From: Xenorhabdus sp. BG5
GTDB lineage: Bacteria; Pseudomonadota; Gammaproteobacteria; Enterobacterales; Enterobacteriaceae
Assembly (NCBI RefSeq): GCF_015163665.1
Contig: NZ_JADEUG010000036.1
Span: forward strand, 1-34,828
Length of the DNA stretch: 34,828 nt
Direction of reading: 5' to 3'
A model generated the notes under the pieces. That model made no database searches, was not told the origin of the DNA, and worked only from the letters and a program-made list of their open reading frames with translations. Within the stretch, counting starts at the first letter, position 1; each line of letters opens with the position of its first letter. The position numbers and the translations under genes are program-made. Of this stretch, positions 1 to 6,789 are shown in pieces.

Positions 1-76
1 ACTGTTAAGGTTAATTAGAACATTTAAGACAAGATGACAGGGTAGCTATTTTAACAGTTACCCTTTTCTTGTTTAA
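1..76. repeat. Inverted-repeat cluster at the window edge
   Basis: An 8-bp perfect inverted repeat, ACTGTTAA (1-8) with TTAACAGT (51-58), overlaps a second hairpin made of ACAAG (29-33) and GGGTA (40-44) with TACCC (59-63) and CTTGT (68-72). There is no convincing gene. The position just beyond the 3' end of a broken integrase gene would fit an attachment or recombination region, but that is inference and the window edge prevents a comparison. Confidence 0.25.
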
Positions 77-177
77 GGTAATGATTTCAGTAATTGATTC
101 TGATGTCAAGTAAGGGAAAAACTTTACGGGACAGGGGATCGAAATTAGCCATTGTTTTCATCGCATCCCGATTGATG

Positions 178-236
178 CAGGGCAGTTCACTCACACCTCC
201 ACCTCAATCCTGTCTGAGACCTGCCCTGTCTTTTTT
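178..236 (+). terminator. Possible intrinsic terminator, long loop
   Basis: CAGGGCAG (178-185) is an exact inverted repeat of CTGCCCTG (221-228), followed by a T run at 231-236. The 35-nt loop is long for an intrinsic terminator. It could end transcription entering from the left; as an inverted repeat it could equally be part of an integrase site. Confidence 0.3.
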
Positions 237-244
237 ACGCCGTT

Positions 245-1294
245 TTATTCATTCTCATCGGCATACTCATCAACAAAATCAGTATACAACCCCAGTTCCC
301 GCTCCAGCGCTTTGCCCGTCACTTCCATATCAAGATCAATGTATTCCATCGTGGTCGCCACATTACGGTGCCCCAGTAATCGTTTCACCAGCGGCAGATT
401 ACGATCCGGCGATTTCATCAGGGTCGTGGCCAACGTATGACGAAAACGGTGAGGCGAGACCGCAAAATCACACTCTTTGGACAGCCGGCGGAAGAAAGAA
501 CGGAGCTGTTGTTTTTCCCGGTTAATATCGTATTTGTAACGGGAAAGCCGGCTTGGGTGCGGGACACTCAACCGGCTGAGATCGAAAATCGGATCGTGGG
601 CTTTCGCCCCGGCAGCGATTGCCCTGTCCACTAATTTTGTCAGCCGGTGTTTAAGCGGCAGAATAATCGGTATTTCCCATTCACTGTGGTTTTTACTGCC
701 TTCCAGCCCCAGTTCAATATAATTGCTGTCCAGATTGATATCCCTCAGACGCAGGTGCAGTAACTGGTTCTGACGCATGCCTGTAAAGCGCAATGTCGCC
801 AGCACTGTTGACCAATACCAGGTCGGATACAGGGCACAACGCCCTCCCGGTGGGGGCATCCCGATGCTTTCTTCCTCAGCAAACTGGCCCATCAACAGAT
901 TAATGCGGTTTATCTGCGATTTGCTCAGAATCTTCTTCTTTTTCTTCTCTTTTTTAGTCACAGCGTTGTTAAACGGGTTTTCGGTGTGAGGCAGCAGTTT
1001 TCGCTCTATACCGAAATTAAAAATGGCCCGCAGATGAGCCACCTTATTATTTCAGGTATGGCTCGACTGCTTTTTTTCCACCAGAAGGTCGCGCCGCCAC
1101 CGCAGCACATCCCGGTGAATAACCTGTGCCGGTGAGGTGGCTTCGCCCATAAACCGGATAAAACCCCGTGTGACCTTGCGATAACTCCATTCGGTATCCG
1201 GTCGCAGGATATGTGAAAAAAAGTACTCTTCTAATAATTCGTCCCAACTGAGGGTGTCTACGGTGTGCAACATGTTATTTTTTCCTCGGCTCAT
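245..1294 (-). pseudogene. Tyrosine integrase, interrupted by one in-frame stop
   Basis: This is a phage/ICE-type tyrosine recombinase split by a TGA codon at 1052-1054. Both halves lie in the same frame; only the codons for N, N, K and V separate the stop from the downstream part. The N-terminal part (to about 1294) is the core-binding SAM-like domain. The C-terminal part holds a complete catalytic set: counted from the GTG at 1042, Arg90 (TGMR), His198 and Arg201 (HRFR), His225 (LGHRN) and Tyr234 (TMEY). A TGG to TGA change would explain the break. Start codons at 1294 and 1273 both have a purine-rich ribosome site; the upstream limit is the end of the neighbouring gene at 1353. A run of lysines (KKEKKKKK) marks the interdomain linker. 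Unless the stop is read through, the enzyme is dead, so the element on this side is probably stranded. Confidence 0.85.
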
Positions 1295-1352
1295 CCTGCC
1301 GTTTCCTGTCCAAAAACAATTCGCGGCAATAAAATACAAATAACCATTTGAA

Positions 1353-2390
1353 TTATTTACCTTTAAATGATGAATACAGGTGACAGTCAGGGGCAATACT
1401 TTCTTTCTCCCGTCCCGGTCGTTTGGTCAGTTTCGGGTCGGCGTGGTGACTTTTTCCCTGATTTTGCAGCGAGGATGCATCCGGTGACTGAAATAAGGCT
1501 AATAAGGTCAGGGTATCGTCAGACACCGATGGCAGTGGGGTTGTGATTTCACTGGCAGAAGGTGTGGATGTCGTTTCCGGCACCAAATTGCCTTCGGCAG
1601 AGAACGCCGCCTCCTTCTCCTTCGCCGGAGACGGAGACACTGCCTGTTTTATCCATAAAGGAGAATGAACCTGCCCGGCGGCCTCCTGAAGCAATGTATC
1701 TATCAACGGGACAGTGGAGGGACGTCCGTTGAGATGCTGCATCAGACAGTGCCAGACCTCCGGTACGGTCACCAGCCACATCATGGCTTTTTCCGGTAAC
1801 AGACAGGCAGCCAGCAATACTTCCTGCGGAGCCGACGGTATGTTCTCCGGAGCACGAAAACGGAAACGAAACGGTTTGTCGGGGATACCGATGCCCGGTT
1901 GCCAGACACGCCCGTCTTCCAGTTCCCCTTCGAGCTGCCGCAACAACGGCAGGTGGTAAAACAACGCCGCCCAGAACACCACCGCCTGCCATAAAACCCC
2001 CTGTGCGGCCTGCGTTTCCGGTGCCACACCCGGCGGTAATAAATGCCCCTTCGCTAACCGCACGGCGCAGGTGGTAAATTGCAGTGTCAGGTCAGCAAAT
2101 CCGCCACTGCCTGACCACGTCCCTTCCGGAGCGGCGGGGATCTGCTGAACACTGCCCAGCAATTGTTTAATCGGAGCGAGATAAAAACGCTGATACAACC
2201 CTTCAGGCAGCGTACTGTTTTGCCATAATTGTTGCAGACACTGGCGGCGCAAGGATGTTGCCAGTAATACATCCGCTGTTTGTGGCAGGAAATACCCCCG
2301 ATTGTCGCGAAGGGTTTCCGCTTGTTGTCCGGATGGTTTTGATGGTGTCACAGGCGGGCGGGCAAAATGGGATTTAAAACGTGCCAACAT
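1353..2390 (-). CDS. TraI_2-like (MobH relaxase family) protein, truncated and degenerate
   Basis: The 345-aa protein resembles the N-terminal TraI_2/DUF1528 domain of MobH-type relaxases found beside integrases in integrative conjugative elements. Seen: the opening GYFLPQTADVLLAT and the order and spacing of the domain up to about residue 190. Two histidine-rich clusters expected in the family are missing: where a His-rich Gly-Gly-leu-x-His stretch is usual this protein has SGSGGFADLTLQFT, and the later HD pair is replaced by AALFYHLPLL. The C-terminal third is low-complexity Pro/Ser/Thr. Full relaxases of this family are much longer. The start at 2390 is chosen because AGAGGAAAA lies 5 nt upstream of the ATG; the longer reading frame would overlap the preceding gene. 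It ends just before the broken integrase. Family assignment is moderate; relaxase activity is doubtful. Confidence 0.55.
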   Translation of the reverse strand: MLARFKSHFARPPVTPSKPSGQQAETLRDNRGYFLPQTADVLLATSLRRQCLQQLWQNSTLPEGLYQRFYLAPIKQLLGSVQQIPAAPEGTWSGSGGFADLTLQFTTCAVRLAKGHLLPPGVAPETQAAQGVLWQAVVFWAALFYHLPLLRQLEGELEDGRVWQPGIGIPDKPFRFRFRAPENIPSAPQEVLLAACLLPEKAMMWLVTVPEVWHCLMQHLNGRPSTVPLIDTLLQEAAGQVHSPLWIKQAVSPSPAKEKEAAFSAEGNLVPETTSTPSASEITTPLPSVSDDTLTLLALFQSPDASSLQNQGKSHHADPKLTKRPGREKESIAPDCHLYSSFKGK

Positions 2391-2505
2391 GGACTTTTCC
2401 TCTTTGGGTTCAAATTTAGCCCAGTGTCGGTCAATCCCACGCTGAAACAAGGCGAAACTCTTTTTGCGAAAATGAAAATTGTTTGTATGACTTACACTTA
2501 AGCGT

Positions 2506-2529
2506 AAAAAAGCGCCCCGAAAGGCGCCA
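2506..2529 (-). terminator. Intrinsic terminator after the methylase-like gene
   Basis: Read on the minus strand, a GC-rich stem (GCGCC paired with GGCGC) with a short loop around TTTC is followed by six T residues (plus-strand A run at 2506-2511). It lies about 35 bp past the stop of the methylase-like gene and about 115 bp before the start of the TraI_2-like gene, so that gene probably has its own promoter or depends on read-through. Confidence 0.6.
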
Positions 2530-2562
2530 TGAGTCGGAAGCAGAGTCAATGTGAAAAAAGGG

Positions 2563-3246
2563 TCATGCGGCTTGTTCATAGGCCTGCAAACGCTGTGACC
2601 AGTTGCCCAGATAATGGGCCGGTGTGTAGCGGGTTCGTTTACTGCCGGGATCATTCAGCACATCACCGATAGTGACCGCTGCCGGAATACCGGTCAGGGA
2701 AAGCTGGATATAGGCCATCACCGCCGCCAGCGGGTCGATATCAATCGCAGACACCCACATACTGGACAGCGGATCATGTCCCTGCTCTCTTAATACCTCG
2801 GCGGCTGCCAACATCATACAGGCCGCACCGCAGCAAGATTCATGAAAGGTGACAAACGGCTGGGTCTGCAACAATTCAGACACCTCACTTAACTGTAATT
2901 GTGCCATCATTCTGGCCACACCCCAGGGTGTAAAGAACTGCTGAAGACCTTTATTGCCCAGTTCCAGCTGCATAAACACACTGCCGAGAAAATCACAGGG
3001 GGCTTCTGCCAGCGCCAGTACGGTCGTTGAGAACAGTTCCACAATCCGGTCAATATCTTCCCGTTCATACTTGTTGATGGTTTTCAGATAGAACTGCTCC
3101 AGTTCCTCACTGAAACAGTATTTATTGTGAATGGCTGCCATTGCACAGTTGCAAAAATCCTGAAAAACCCGATAACGGGGACGGTAACGGGCGGTTTGGT
3201 TAAACAGCGAAATAAAGTCTTTTTGGTAGTCAGGGCGAGAGGCCAT
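2563..3246 (-). CDS. N6-adenine methyltransferase-like protein lacking the catalytic NPPF/Y motif
   Basis: The 227-aa protein matches the N-terminal half of HsdM-type N6 DNA methylases (N6_Mtase fold). Visible parts are FFTPWGVARMM, which corresponds to the FFTPxxVxxLM element, then HESCCGAACMM at the SAM-binding motif I position, and SAIDIDPLAAVMAYIQLSL followed by GDVL. The protein ends about 30 residues later with no NPPF/NPPY/DPPY motif IV, the catalytic site of this family, and none of the C-terminal target-recognition part. It may bind SAM or a partner but should not methylate in the usual way. The ATG at 3246 is preferred over upstream options because AGGA lies 9 nt upstream and the extension would run into the structured leader. 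Its company, two antirestriction genes, suggests a role in evading restriction; that is inference. Confidence 0.6.
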   Translation of the reverse strand: MASRPDYQKDFISLFNQTARYRPRYRVFQDFCNCAMAAIHNKYCFSEELEQFYLKTINKYEREDIDRIVELFSTTVLALAEAPCDFLGSVFMQLELGNKGLQQFFTPWGVARMMAQLQLSEVSELLQTQPFVTFHESCCGAACMMLAAAEVLREQGHDPLSSMWVSAIDIDPLAAVMAYIQLSLTGIPAAVTIGDVLNDPGSKRTRYTPAHYLGNWSQRLQAYEQAA

Positions 3247-3315
3247 AGCGTGTTTTCCTGATAAAGAAAAAAAGGAAAACACGCCCCGAAAGGAGAATGT
3301 GTTTCCCCCTTTCGG
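3247..3315 (-). promoter_or_regulatory. Structured leader (a): interleaved stems plus ribosome-site sequestering hairpin
   Basis: Plus-strand coordinates of the parts: CCTTTCGG 3308-3315 pairs with CCGAAAGG 3286-3293 (stem 1). GTGTTTCC 3299-3306 pairs with GGAAAACAC 3274-3282 (stem 2, interleaved with stem 1, so pseudoknot order). GGAAAACACGC 3274-3284 is also a perfect 11-bp inverted repeat of GCGTGTTTTCC 3248-3258, which contains the Shine-Dalgarno of the gene starting at 3246. Stem 2 and the sequestering stem share one strand and cannot form together. A run of T follows stem 2 in the transcript, so it may also act as an intercistronic terminator. Confidence 0.6.
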
Positions 3316-3353
3316 TTGAAGTAAAGATAAATGGATACTGCGTTGAACAAAAG

Positions 3354-4277
3354 TTACTGCCCGACGGCAAGCGCAGGCAATGCCAGTGCCGGTTCGGTTT
3401 TGTCTCCGTTAACCAGATACAGTGCCGGACGGTTTTCGTGCCCGGCCTGCCCGTTATGACTGTCTACATGTTCACCCTGGTCATAACAATCATAGCCTTT
3501 GAGGCTTCCTGACGGGTCGCTGTACCAGTGACGGATTTCACAATCAAACACCGATGACAGTCCGCCCATCAGTTCCGCCGAAGGCGGTGCCCATGGCGTG
3601 TCAAAACGCACCGTCAGACTGCTGACATTACGCCGTTCCCAGCGGACATGATGACCGAACGGCCATTCCAGTCCATAGTGCTCACCGTAAAACTGCGCCA
3701 TGGTGGCCATCCCTTTCAGCAAGCCACTGTTGCCGTTAATCTCCGGAGCCAGCCGGGTCGGTCGTATCATCAGCATATCGCAGGGCTGGGCGGCCGTCGG
3801 GTAAACCGCCAGCTTCTCCCAGCACGCGCCGATATCAAGGCTATCAGACCAGCCCACCACGCCGAACCAGTCGGTATACTGGCGGGTCAGCAGGCGGGTG
3901 ATAATGTCACGCGCTGATGCCGTCACATTCTCCCAGCGCAGCAGGCTTAAGCCTGACTGGCGGTAGAGACTGTCAATCCGCTTCATGTTTTCTGTGGTTA
4001 GCAACACATTATCCTGCAACAACGCCAGCCACTGTTCAAATGCCAGATTCTGCGCAGTCGGGGCTGCCGTGCCCCGTACCAGTTCCGGGTAAGGGGTGTA
4101 GATTTGCGGTTTGGTGGGTTTTAATATCCCCGCACAGCCGGCCAGAAACAGACGGAGGCTCTGCAATACAGCCTGACGGTAACGGGGGAATTCTTCCCCA
4201 CAGACCCATTGCTGCATCACATCGATACAGACGGATTTACCGGTGACGTCCAGTTGATTGGTGATCCATTCTGCCAT
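3354..4277 (-). CDS. DUF1281/Api92-like protein
   Basis: The protein is 307 aa from the ATG at 4277. Its C-terminal part (roughly 205-275) has the pattern of DUF1281 proteins with the Api92-type ferredoxin-like fold: RFDTPWAPPSAELMGGLS, then a Phe-rich strand, HWYSDPSGSLKGYDCYDQGE. The family takes its name from a gene of the Yersinia YAPI island and is carried by integrative elements and plasmids; its biochemical role is not known to me. No signal peptide or membrane segment is seen. The start is set by GAGGAAA 8 nt upstream of the ATG; a GTG at 4292 lies inside that ribosome site and is less likely. It sits between leader (b) upstream and leader (a) downstream in a minus-strand gene series. 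Confidence 0.6.
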   Translation of the reverse strand: MAEWITNQLDVTGKSVCIDVMQQWVCGEEFPRYRQAVLQSLRLFLAGCAGILKPTKPQIYTPYPELVRGTAAPTAQNLAFEQWLALLQDNVLLTTENMKRIDSLYRQSGLSLLRWENVTASARDIITRLLTRQYTDWFGVVGWSDSLDIGACWEKLAVYPTAAQPCDMLMIRPTRLAPEINGNSGLLKGMATMAQFYGEHYGLEWPFGHHVRWERRNVSSLTVRFDTPWAPPSAELMGGLSSVFDCEIRHWYSDPSGSLKGYDCYDQGEHVDSHNGQAGHENRPALYLVNGDKTEPALALPALAVGQ

Positions 4278-4352
4278 GGTTAATTTCCTCACTTTGATGA
4301 TAAAAAATAAAAAGGAGGAACCGCGCCATCAGGGAGCACGGTTCCCCGATGG
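4278..4352 (-). promoter_or_regulatory. Structured leader (b) of the same family
   Basis: Plus-strand parts: CCCCGATGG 4344-4352 pairs with CCATCAGGG 4326-4334 apart from one unpaired base (stem 1). CGGTTCC 4339-4345 pairs exactly with GGAACCG 4317-4323 (stem 2), interleaved with stem 1. GGAGGAA 4314-4320 overlaps stem 2 and can instead pair with TTCCTC 4285-4290, the Shine-Dalgarno complement of the gene starting at 4277. The stems occupy the same relative places as in leader (a) with different bases, so the pairing rather than the sequence is kept. A T-rich tract follows stem 2. Confidence 0.5.
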
Positions 4353-4365
4353 GTAATGAAAAAAA

Positions 4366-4570
4366 TTACTGTTTATCCTGCCCGAAGAGCAGGGGTGCCA
4401 GACCGCTGTCAAAAATGACCGTCAGCTCATCATGAATACCCAGATAAGGACTGTTGCGAGGGATATCCTCCGGGTTCAGCCAGGTCCGTATCCTCCAGAC
4501 CCAGGCCAAAATGGCGGACCAAAAGCGCATCGACAATGACATGCCAGGCCGTTAAACGTAAAGGTGCCAT
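4366..4570 (-). pseudogene. Small gene, probably frameshifted
   Basis: An ATG at 4570 has AGGAG upstream (plus-strand 4581-4585) and opens a 46-codon frame beginning MAPLRLTAWHVIVDALL and running to a GLEDTDL stretch before it turns into Gly/Pro/Ser-rich sequence and stops at 4430-4432. A second frame that opens at an ATG at 4542, without a good ribosome site, ends at 4366 and its last 40 or so residues (for example NPEDIPRNSPYLG) look like ordinary coding sequence. Dropping one base near 4480 would join the two into a protein of about 67 aa. I do not recognise the family with confidence. Either a frameshifted gene or a 58-aa gene from 4542 is possible. It begins 15 bp after the stop of the 180-aa gene. 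Confidence 0.4.
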
Positions 4571-4585
4571 GGTGATACCACTCCT

Positions 4586-5128
4586 TCACACGCTCACGGT
4601 GGTGCCGTGCCGGAGAATATCCTGCACTTCGTGATGCTGCTGATAATCGGGCGACACCACATGCAGCGAGAGTAAATTCGCCTCATGCCACAGGACTCGC
4701 GCCGCTTCTGCATTCTGCCAGCTCAGTTCAAACGTGGCCGACTGACACAAGCGCAATTGTTTCTGCTCCAGCGACAGACGTTCTGACGTCACTGTGACCG
4801 GCTGTGCCCAGACAATCTCGTCATAAAATCGACCACCGAGCACTTTGTTATCTTTGGTGTCATAAATCATCACCGTGAGTGGGAAAAACGCCCGCCGAAA
4901 CTGACCGGAAGGCATTGCCGGTACCGGCCAGTCCCCCATCAAATGGATGACTTTCAATCGTTGTACCGCTTCGGTGATGGAGGCAGTTTCACACACGGTC
5001 AGGATTTCCTCTTGCAGCGATTGTGCCCGTTGGGAATGCTGCATCAGGCCGGTGACCTGTACGGTAAAAATATCTTCCTGCGAAGCCGGTATCGTACTCT
5101 CCGGCGCAGGTAAAAAAATCGGGGTCAT
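4586..5128 (-). CDS. Hypothetical protein, 180 aa
   Basis: I do not recognise this family. The protein is soluble-looking, with no signal peptide or membrane segment, a Pro-rich N-terminus (MTPIFLPAPESTIPASQED), a predicted helical stretch around residues 25-60 rich in Gln and Glu, and mixed strand/helix afterwards. The start at 5128 is supported by AAGGAG about 10 nt upstream. It lies downstream of the antirestriction genes, has its own structured leader (c), and is followed closely by the small frameshifted gene. The location suggests an accessory gene of the conjugative element, perhaps in the same anti-defence or establishment set, but nothing in the protein itself shows that. Confidence 0.6.
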   Translation of the reverse strand: MTPIFLPAPESTIPASQEDIFTVQVTGLMQHSQRAQSLQEEILTVCETASITEAVQRLKVIHLMGDWPVPAMPSGQFRRAFFPLTVMIYDTKDNKVLGGRFYDEIVWAQPVTVTSERLSLEQKQLRLCQSATFELSWQNAEAARVLWHEANLLSLHVVSPDYQQHHEVQDILRHGTTVSV

Positions 5129-5210
5129 GGTGTGGCTCTCCTTGATTTGACGTCAATAAAAGACAACACCCGCCCAATACGGGAAGGTGTTGTCGGCTCC
5201 CCGGTCAGGC
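5129..5210 (-). promoter_or_regulatory. Structured leader (c), weaker member
   Basis: Plus-strand GACAACACC 5162-5170 pairs exactly with GGTGTTGTC 5186-5194 (stem 2, 9 bp). Stem 1 is only partial here: GGG around 5181-5183 against CCCC around 5199-5202. GGTGT 5129-5133, directly next to the start codon, can pair with ACACC 5166-5170, which is one strand of stem 2, giving a short alternative stem over the ribosome site. The leader also contains a perfect TTGACGTCAA palindrome at 5147-5156, which may be a separate protein or dimer site. Confidence 0.4.
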
Positions 5211-5249
5211 GCTAAAGATGAGAATTAACAGCCTCATGGGCTGATAACG

Positions 5250-5711
5250 TCAGTGGTGATTCTTGTTGTTATGAATAAGTGACGAACTGATGGTTTCTTC
5301 TTTGGGCTGTAACGCGAGTACGGCGCGTATCAGTTCGGTTTCCGGATGGCGTAGCGCGTATTCCCGCAGTTCGCAGAACCGGAATGCATCGGCATTCGGC
5401 TCATCCAGCTCGGCGATACGGGCAAATACAATCGCGGTAACAGCCAGACCGAACGCATCTGCGGACAGCGTGGCCGTTAATGTCGTCTCCGGCAGATAAA
5501 CCGAATAGGTTTTTGCCGCGGTGGGTATCATATACGCCAGGGATCCAGACACGTTCCGGCTGCTCCACTGCTCAGGACGATACTCGCCACACAGCTGTGA
5601 GGCGGTATTCGCCAGCAGAAAACCCAGAAACAGCCGTTCCAGCGGAGTTTTGTCGGGAAACACGACCAACAGTGCAAGCCTGTCCAGCATAATCAGTTCA
5701 TGATTTGGCAT
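5250..5711 (-). CDS. ArdB/KlcA-like antirestriction protein (second copy)
   Basis: This 153-aa protein fits the ArdB/KlcA antirestriction family: PLERLFLGFLL near the start, then LAYMIPTA, the diagnostic LSADAFGLAVTAIVFARI (about 82-99), and LREYALRHPE (about 117-126). Members of this family let incoming plasmids or conjugative elements escape type I restriction without mimicking DNA. The ATG at 5711 has GAGGGAGA upstream and lies 13 bp inside the end of the preceding antirestriction gene, so the two are probably translationally coupled; unlike its neighbours it has no structured leader. It is clearly a paralogue of the upstream gene but diverged, so not a recent duplication. The C-terminus is a His/Asn-rich tail (IHNNKNHH). 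Confidence 0.8.
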   Translation of the reverse strand: MPNHELIMLDRLALLVVFPDKTPLERLFLGFLLANTASQLCGEYRPEQWSSRNVSGSLAYMIPTAAKTYSVYLPETTLTATLSADAFGLAVTAIVFARIAELDEPNADAFRFCELREYALRHPETELIRAVLALQPKEETISSSLIHNNKNHH

Positions 5712-6138
5712 CACGTTCTCCCTCTAAACCCAACGCCGCCCGGATATATTGCGCCTGAGGATGTTGCAGCGCATATTTACGCAAGGCGTAAATCCGCGCA
5801 GCGTATCCGTCCGACTCCATCAGAGCTGTCAGATAACCCAAGACGTTCAGGGTCACCATCAGCCCAAAGGCATCGGCGGAGACTTTGCCTGTAAAATCCG
5901 TCGTTTCTACGTTGAAAACAGCGAAATCCGACCGTGCCGGCACGACATAGGCGATGCTGTCTGACACTTTCCGGTACTGCCATCGGTTAAACCAGTCATC
6001 ATCACAAAGCACCGCAGCGGCTTTATTGAACGTGTGCTCCAGCAGCATCCGCTCCAGTGAACTGGTGTGCGGAAACAGGTCAGCAAAAGGGGCGTGTTCA
6101 GCCGCATGCACCGTGGCCGAGGGGATATGTTGTTGCAT
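5698..6138 (-). CDS. ArdB/KlcA-like antirestriction protein (first copy)
   Basis: The 146-aa protein belongs to the ArdB/KlcA family. It shows SSLERMLLEHTF, WQYRKVSDSIAYVVPA, the core VSADAFGLMVTLNVLGYL and LRKYALQHPQA, all in the order found in this family. It is expected to protect entering element DNA from type I restriction. The ATG at 6138 is chosen because a strong AGGAGAA lies 5 nt upstream; the open frame continues upstream to 6294, but that stretch is the structured leader and a repeat element rather than protein. It is the first gene of the minus-strand series, overlaps the second antirestriction gene by 14 bp, and is controlled by leader (d), the best-formed of the four leaders. 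Confidence 0.8.
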   Translation of the reverse strand: MQQHIPSATVHAAEHAPFADLFPHTSSLERMLLEHTFNKAAAVLCDDDWFNRWQYRKVSDSIAYVVPARSDFAVFNVETTDFTGKVSADAFGLMVTLNVLGYLTALMESDGYAARIYALRKYALQHPQAQYIRAALGLEGERDAKS

Positions 6139-6202
6139 GGTATTCTCCTGATAAAATAACGGAGAACACCCACCCAATGGGAAATGTGTTCCCCGTTGGG
6201 TG
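6139..6202 (-). promoter_or_regulatory. Structured leader (d), strongest member
   Basis: Plus-strand parts: CCCGTTGGGTG 6192-6202 pairs with CACCCAATGGG 6171-6181 over 11 positions with one mismatch (stem 1). GTGTTCCCC 6186-6194 pairs with GGAGAACAC 6161-6169 over 9 positions with one G-U (stem 2, interleaved; it shares three bases with stem 1). GGAGAACACC 6161-6170 can instead pair with GGTATTCTCC 6139-6148 over 10 positions with one G-U, hiding the Shine-Dalgarno and reaching the start codon at 6138. This is the same arrangement as leaders (a) and (b) with different bases. Confidence 0.65.
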
Positions 6203-6230
6203 ACTGGCTGATTAGCCATCATGGATGTGA

Positions 6231-6296
6231 TTAAGAAACCTTCATCGTCATCAGACTGACGATATCTGCTTCCAAAGGGGCGCAGATGTACCACAC
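6231..6296 (-). CDS. Possible 21-codon leader peptide in repeat element copy 1
   Basis: A GTG at 6296 lies 9 nt after a GGGAG ribosome site (plus-strand CTCCC 6306-6310) and opens a 21-residue frame beginning MWYICAPLEADIV and ending in MKVS. The second copy of the element at 30.8 kb keeps the same reading frame and residues (YICALLEADI, later LTMKVS). The ribosome site is inside a hairpin (6306-6326). The position upstream of leader (d) suggests a leader peptide of the antirestriction operon or a remnant of a small gene. No function can be given. Confidence 0.3.
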   Translation of the reverse strand: MWYICAPLEADIVSLMTMKVS

Positions 6297-6375
6297 TGTC
6301 GTGTACTCCCTTGCAGGCTACGGGAGTGTGAGTGTCGCTGCCCGGAGGTGATCCTTACAAGCGACCGGATCATGG
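6235..6375. repeat. Structured repeat element, copy 1
   Basis: This stretch aligns with 30729-30879 in the same orientation. Shared blocks include GATATCTGCTTCCAAA, GCGCAGATGTACC and CAGGCTACGGGAGT. Consecutive hairpins are kept in both copies: CGTCA/TGACG, ATCTGC/GCAGAT, ACAC/GTGT (which is GCAT/ATGC in copy 2), CTCCC/GGGAG and GATCC/GGATC. The changed but still paired third hairpin argues for selection on RNA or cruciform structure. The last two hairpin loops share a CTTGCAGGC-like sequence. Confidence 0.55.
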
Positions 6376-6789
6376 ATAAGTCTGACTACGCTAACCAATG
6401 GAAACAGTACGATCAAGCGGTAATTCATTTTCTGATACTGAAAATAATGTCAAAAGTGTGATGTTATTCATTTGAATTGATTAGAATACACGCTGCCACT
6501 CAAATTTCAGAGTATGACCAAATGCGTTAACGCGTTTCTGGACAAAACCAAGCTATATACCTTTTATAATACAGCAGTTTTGTTGGGATACCTAAAGTTT
6601 CAACCGCCTGCGGGACGGATATAGTCCTGTTCAACAACTAGATTGCCTGTTTCTCTTTAAAGTTATCGGTAAATTTTGAGGGATGATTTTCTTTTCATAA
6701 AGATACCTTAATTAAAGTCATTCTATTCCTTTACCAAAGTGTCCTAATTTATTCAATCATAACACTATTTTTAATAACTTATTGATAAG
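6376..6789. other. Non-coding gap between the antirestriction cluster and the exporter gene
   Basis: No credible gene was found on either strand. The stretch includes a perfect GCGTTAACGC palindrome at 6524-6533, which might be an operator or part of the promoter region for the minus-strand antirestriction series, and becomes AT-rich towards the exporter stop codon. The same 10-bp palindrome occurs at 30574-30583. I see no clear terminator for the exporter gene. Confidence 0.4.

Noticed and set aside
94-989. Plus-strand reading frames across the left integrase
   Set aside because: They lie opposite a clear integrase with full catalytic motifs and have no ribosome sites or recognisable content.
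6139-6294. N-terminal extension of the first antirestriction gene to 6294
   Set aside because: The stretch is the structured leader and repeat element, and a strong ribosome site precedes the ATG at 6138.
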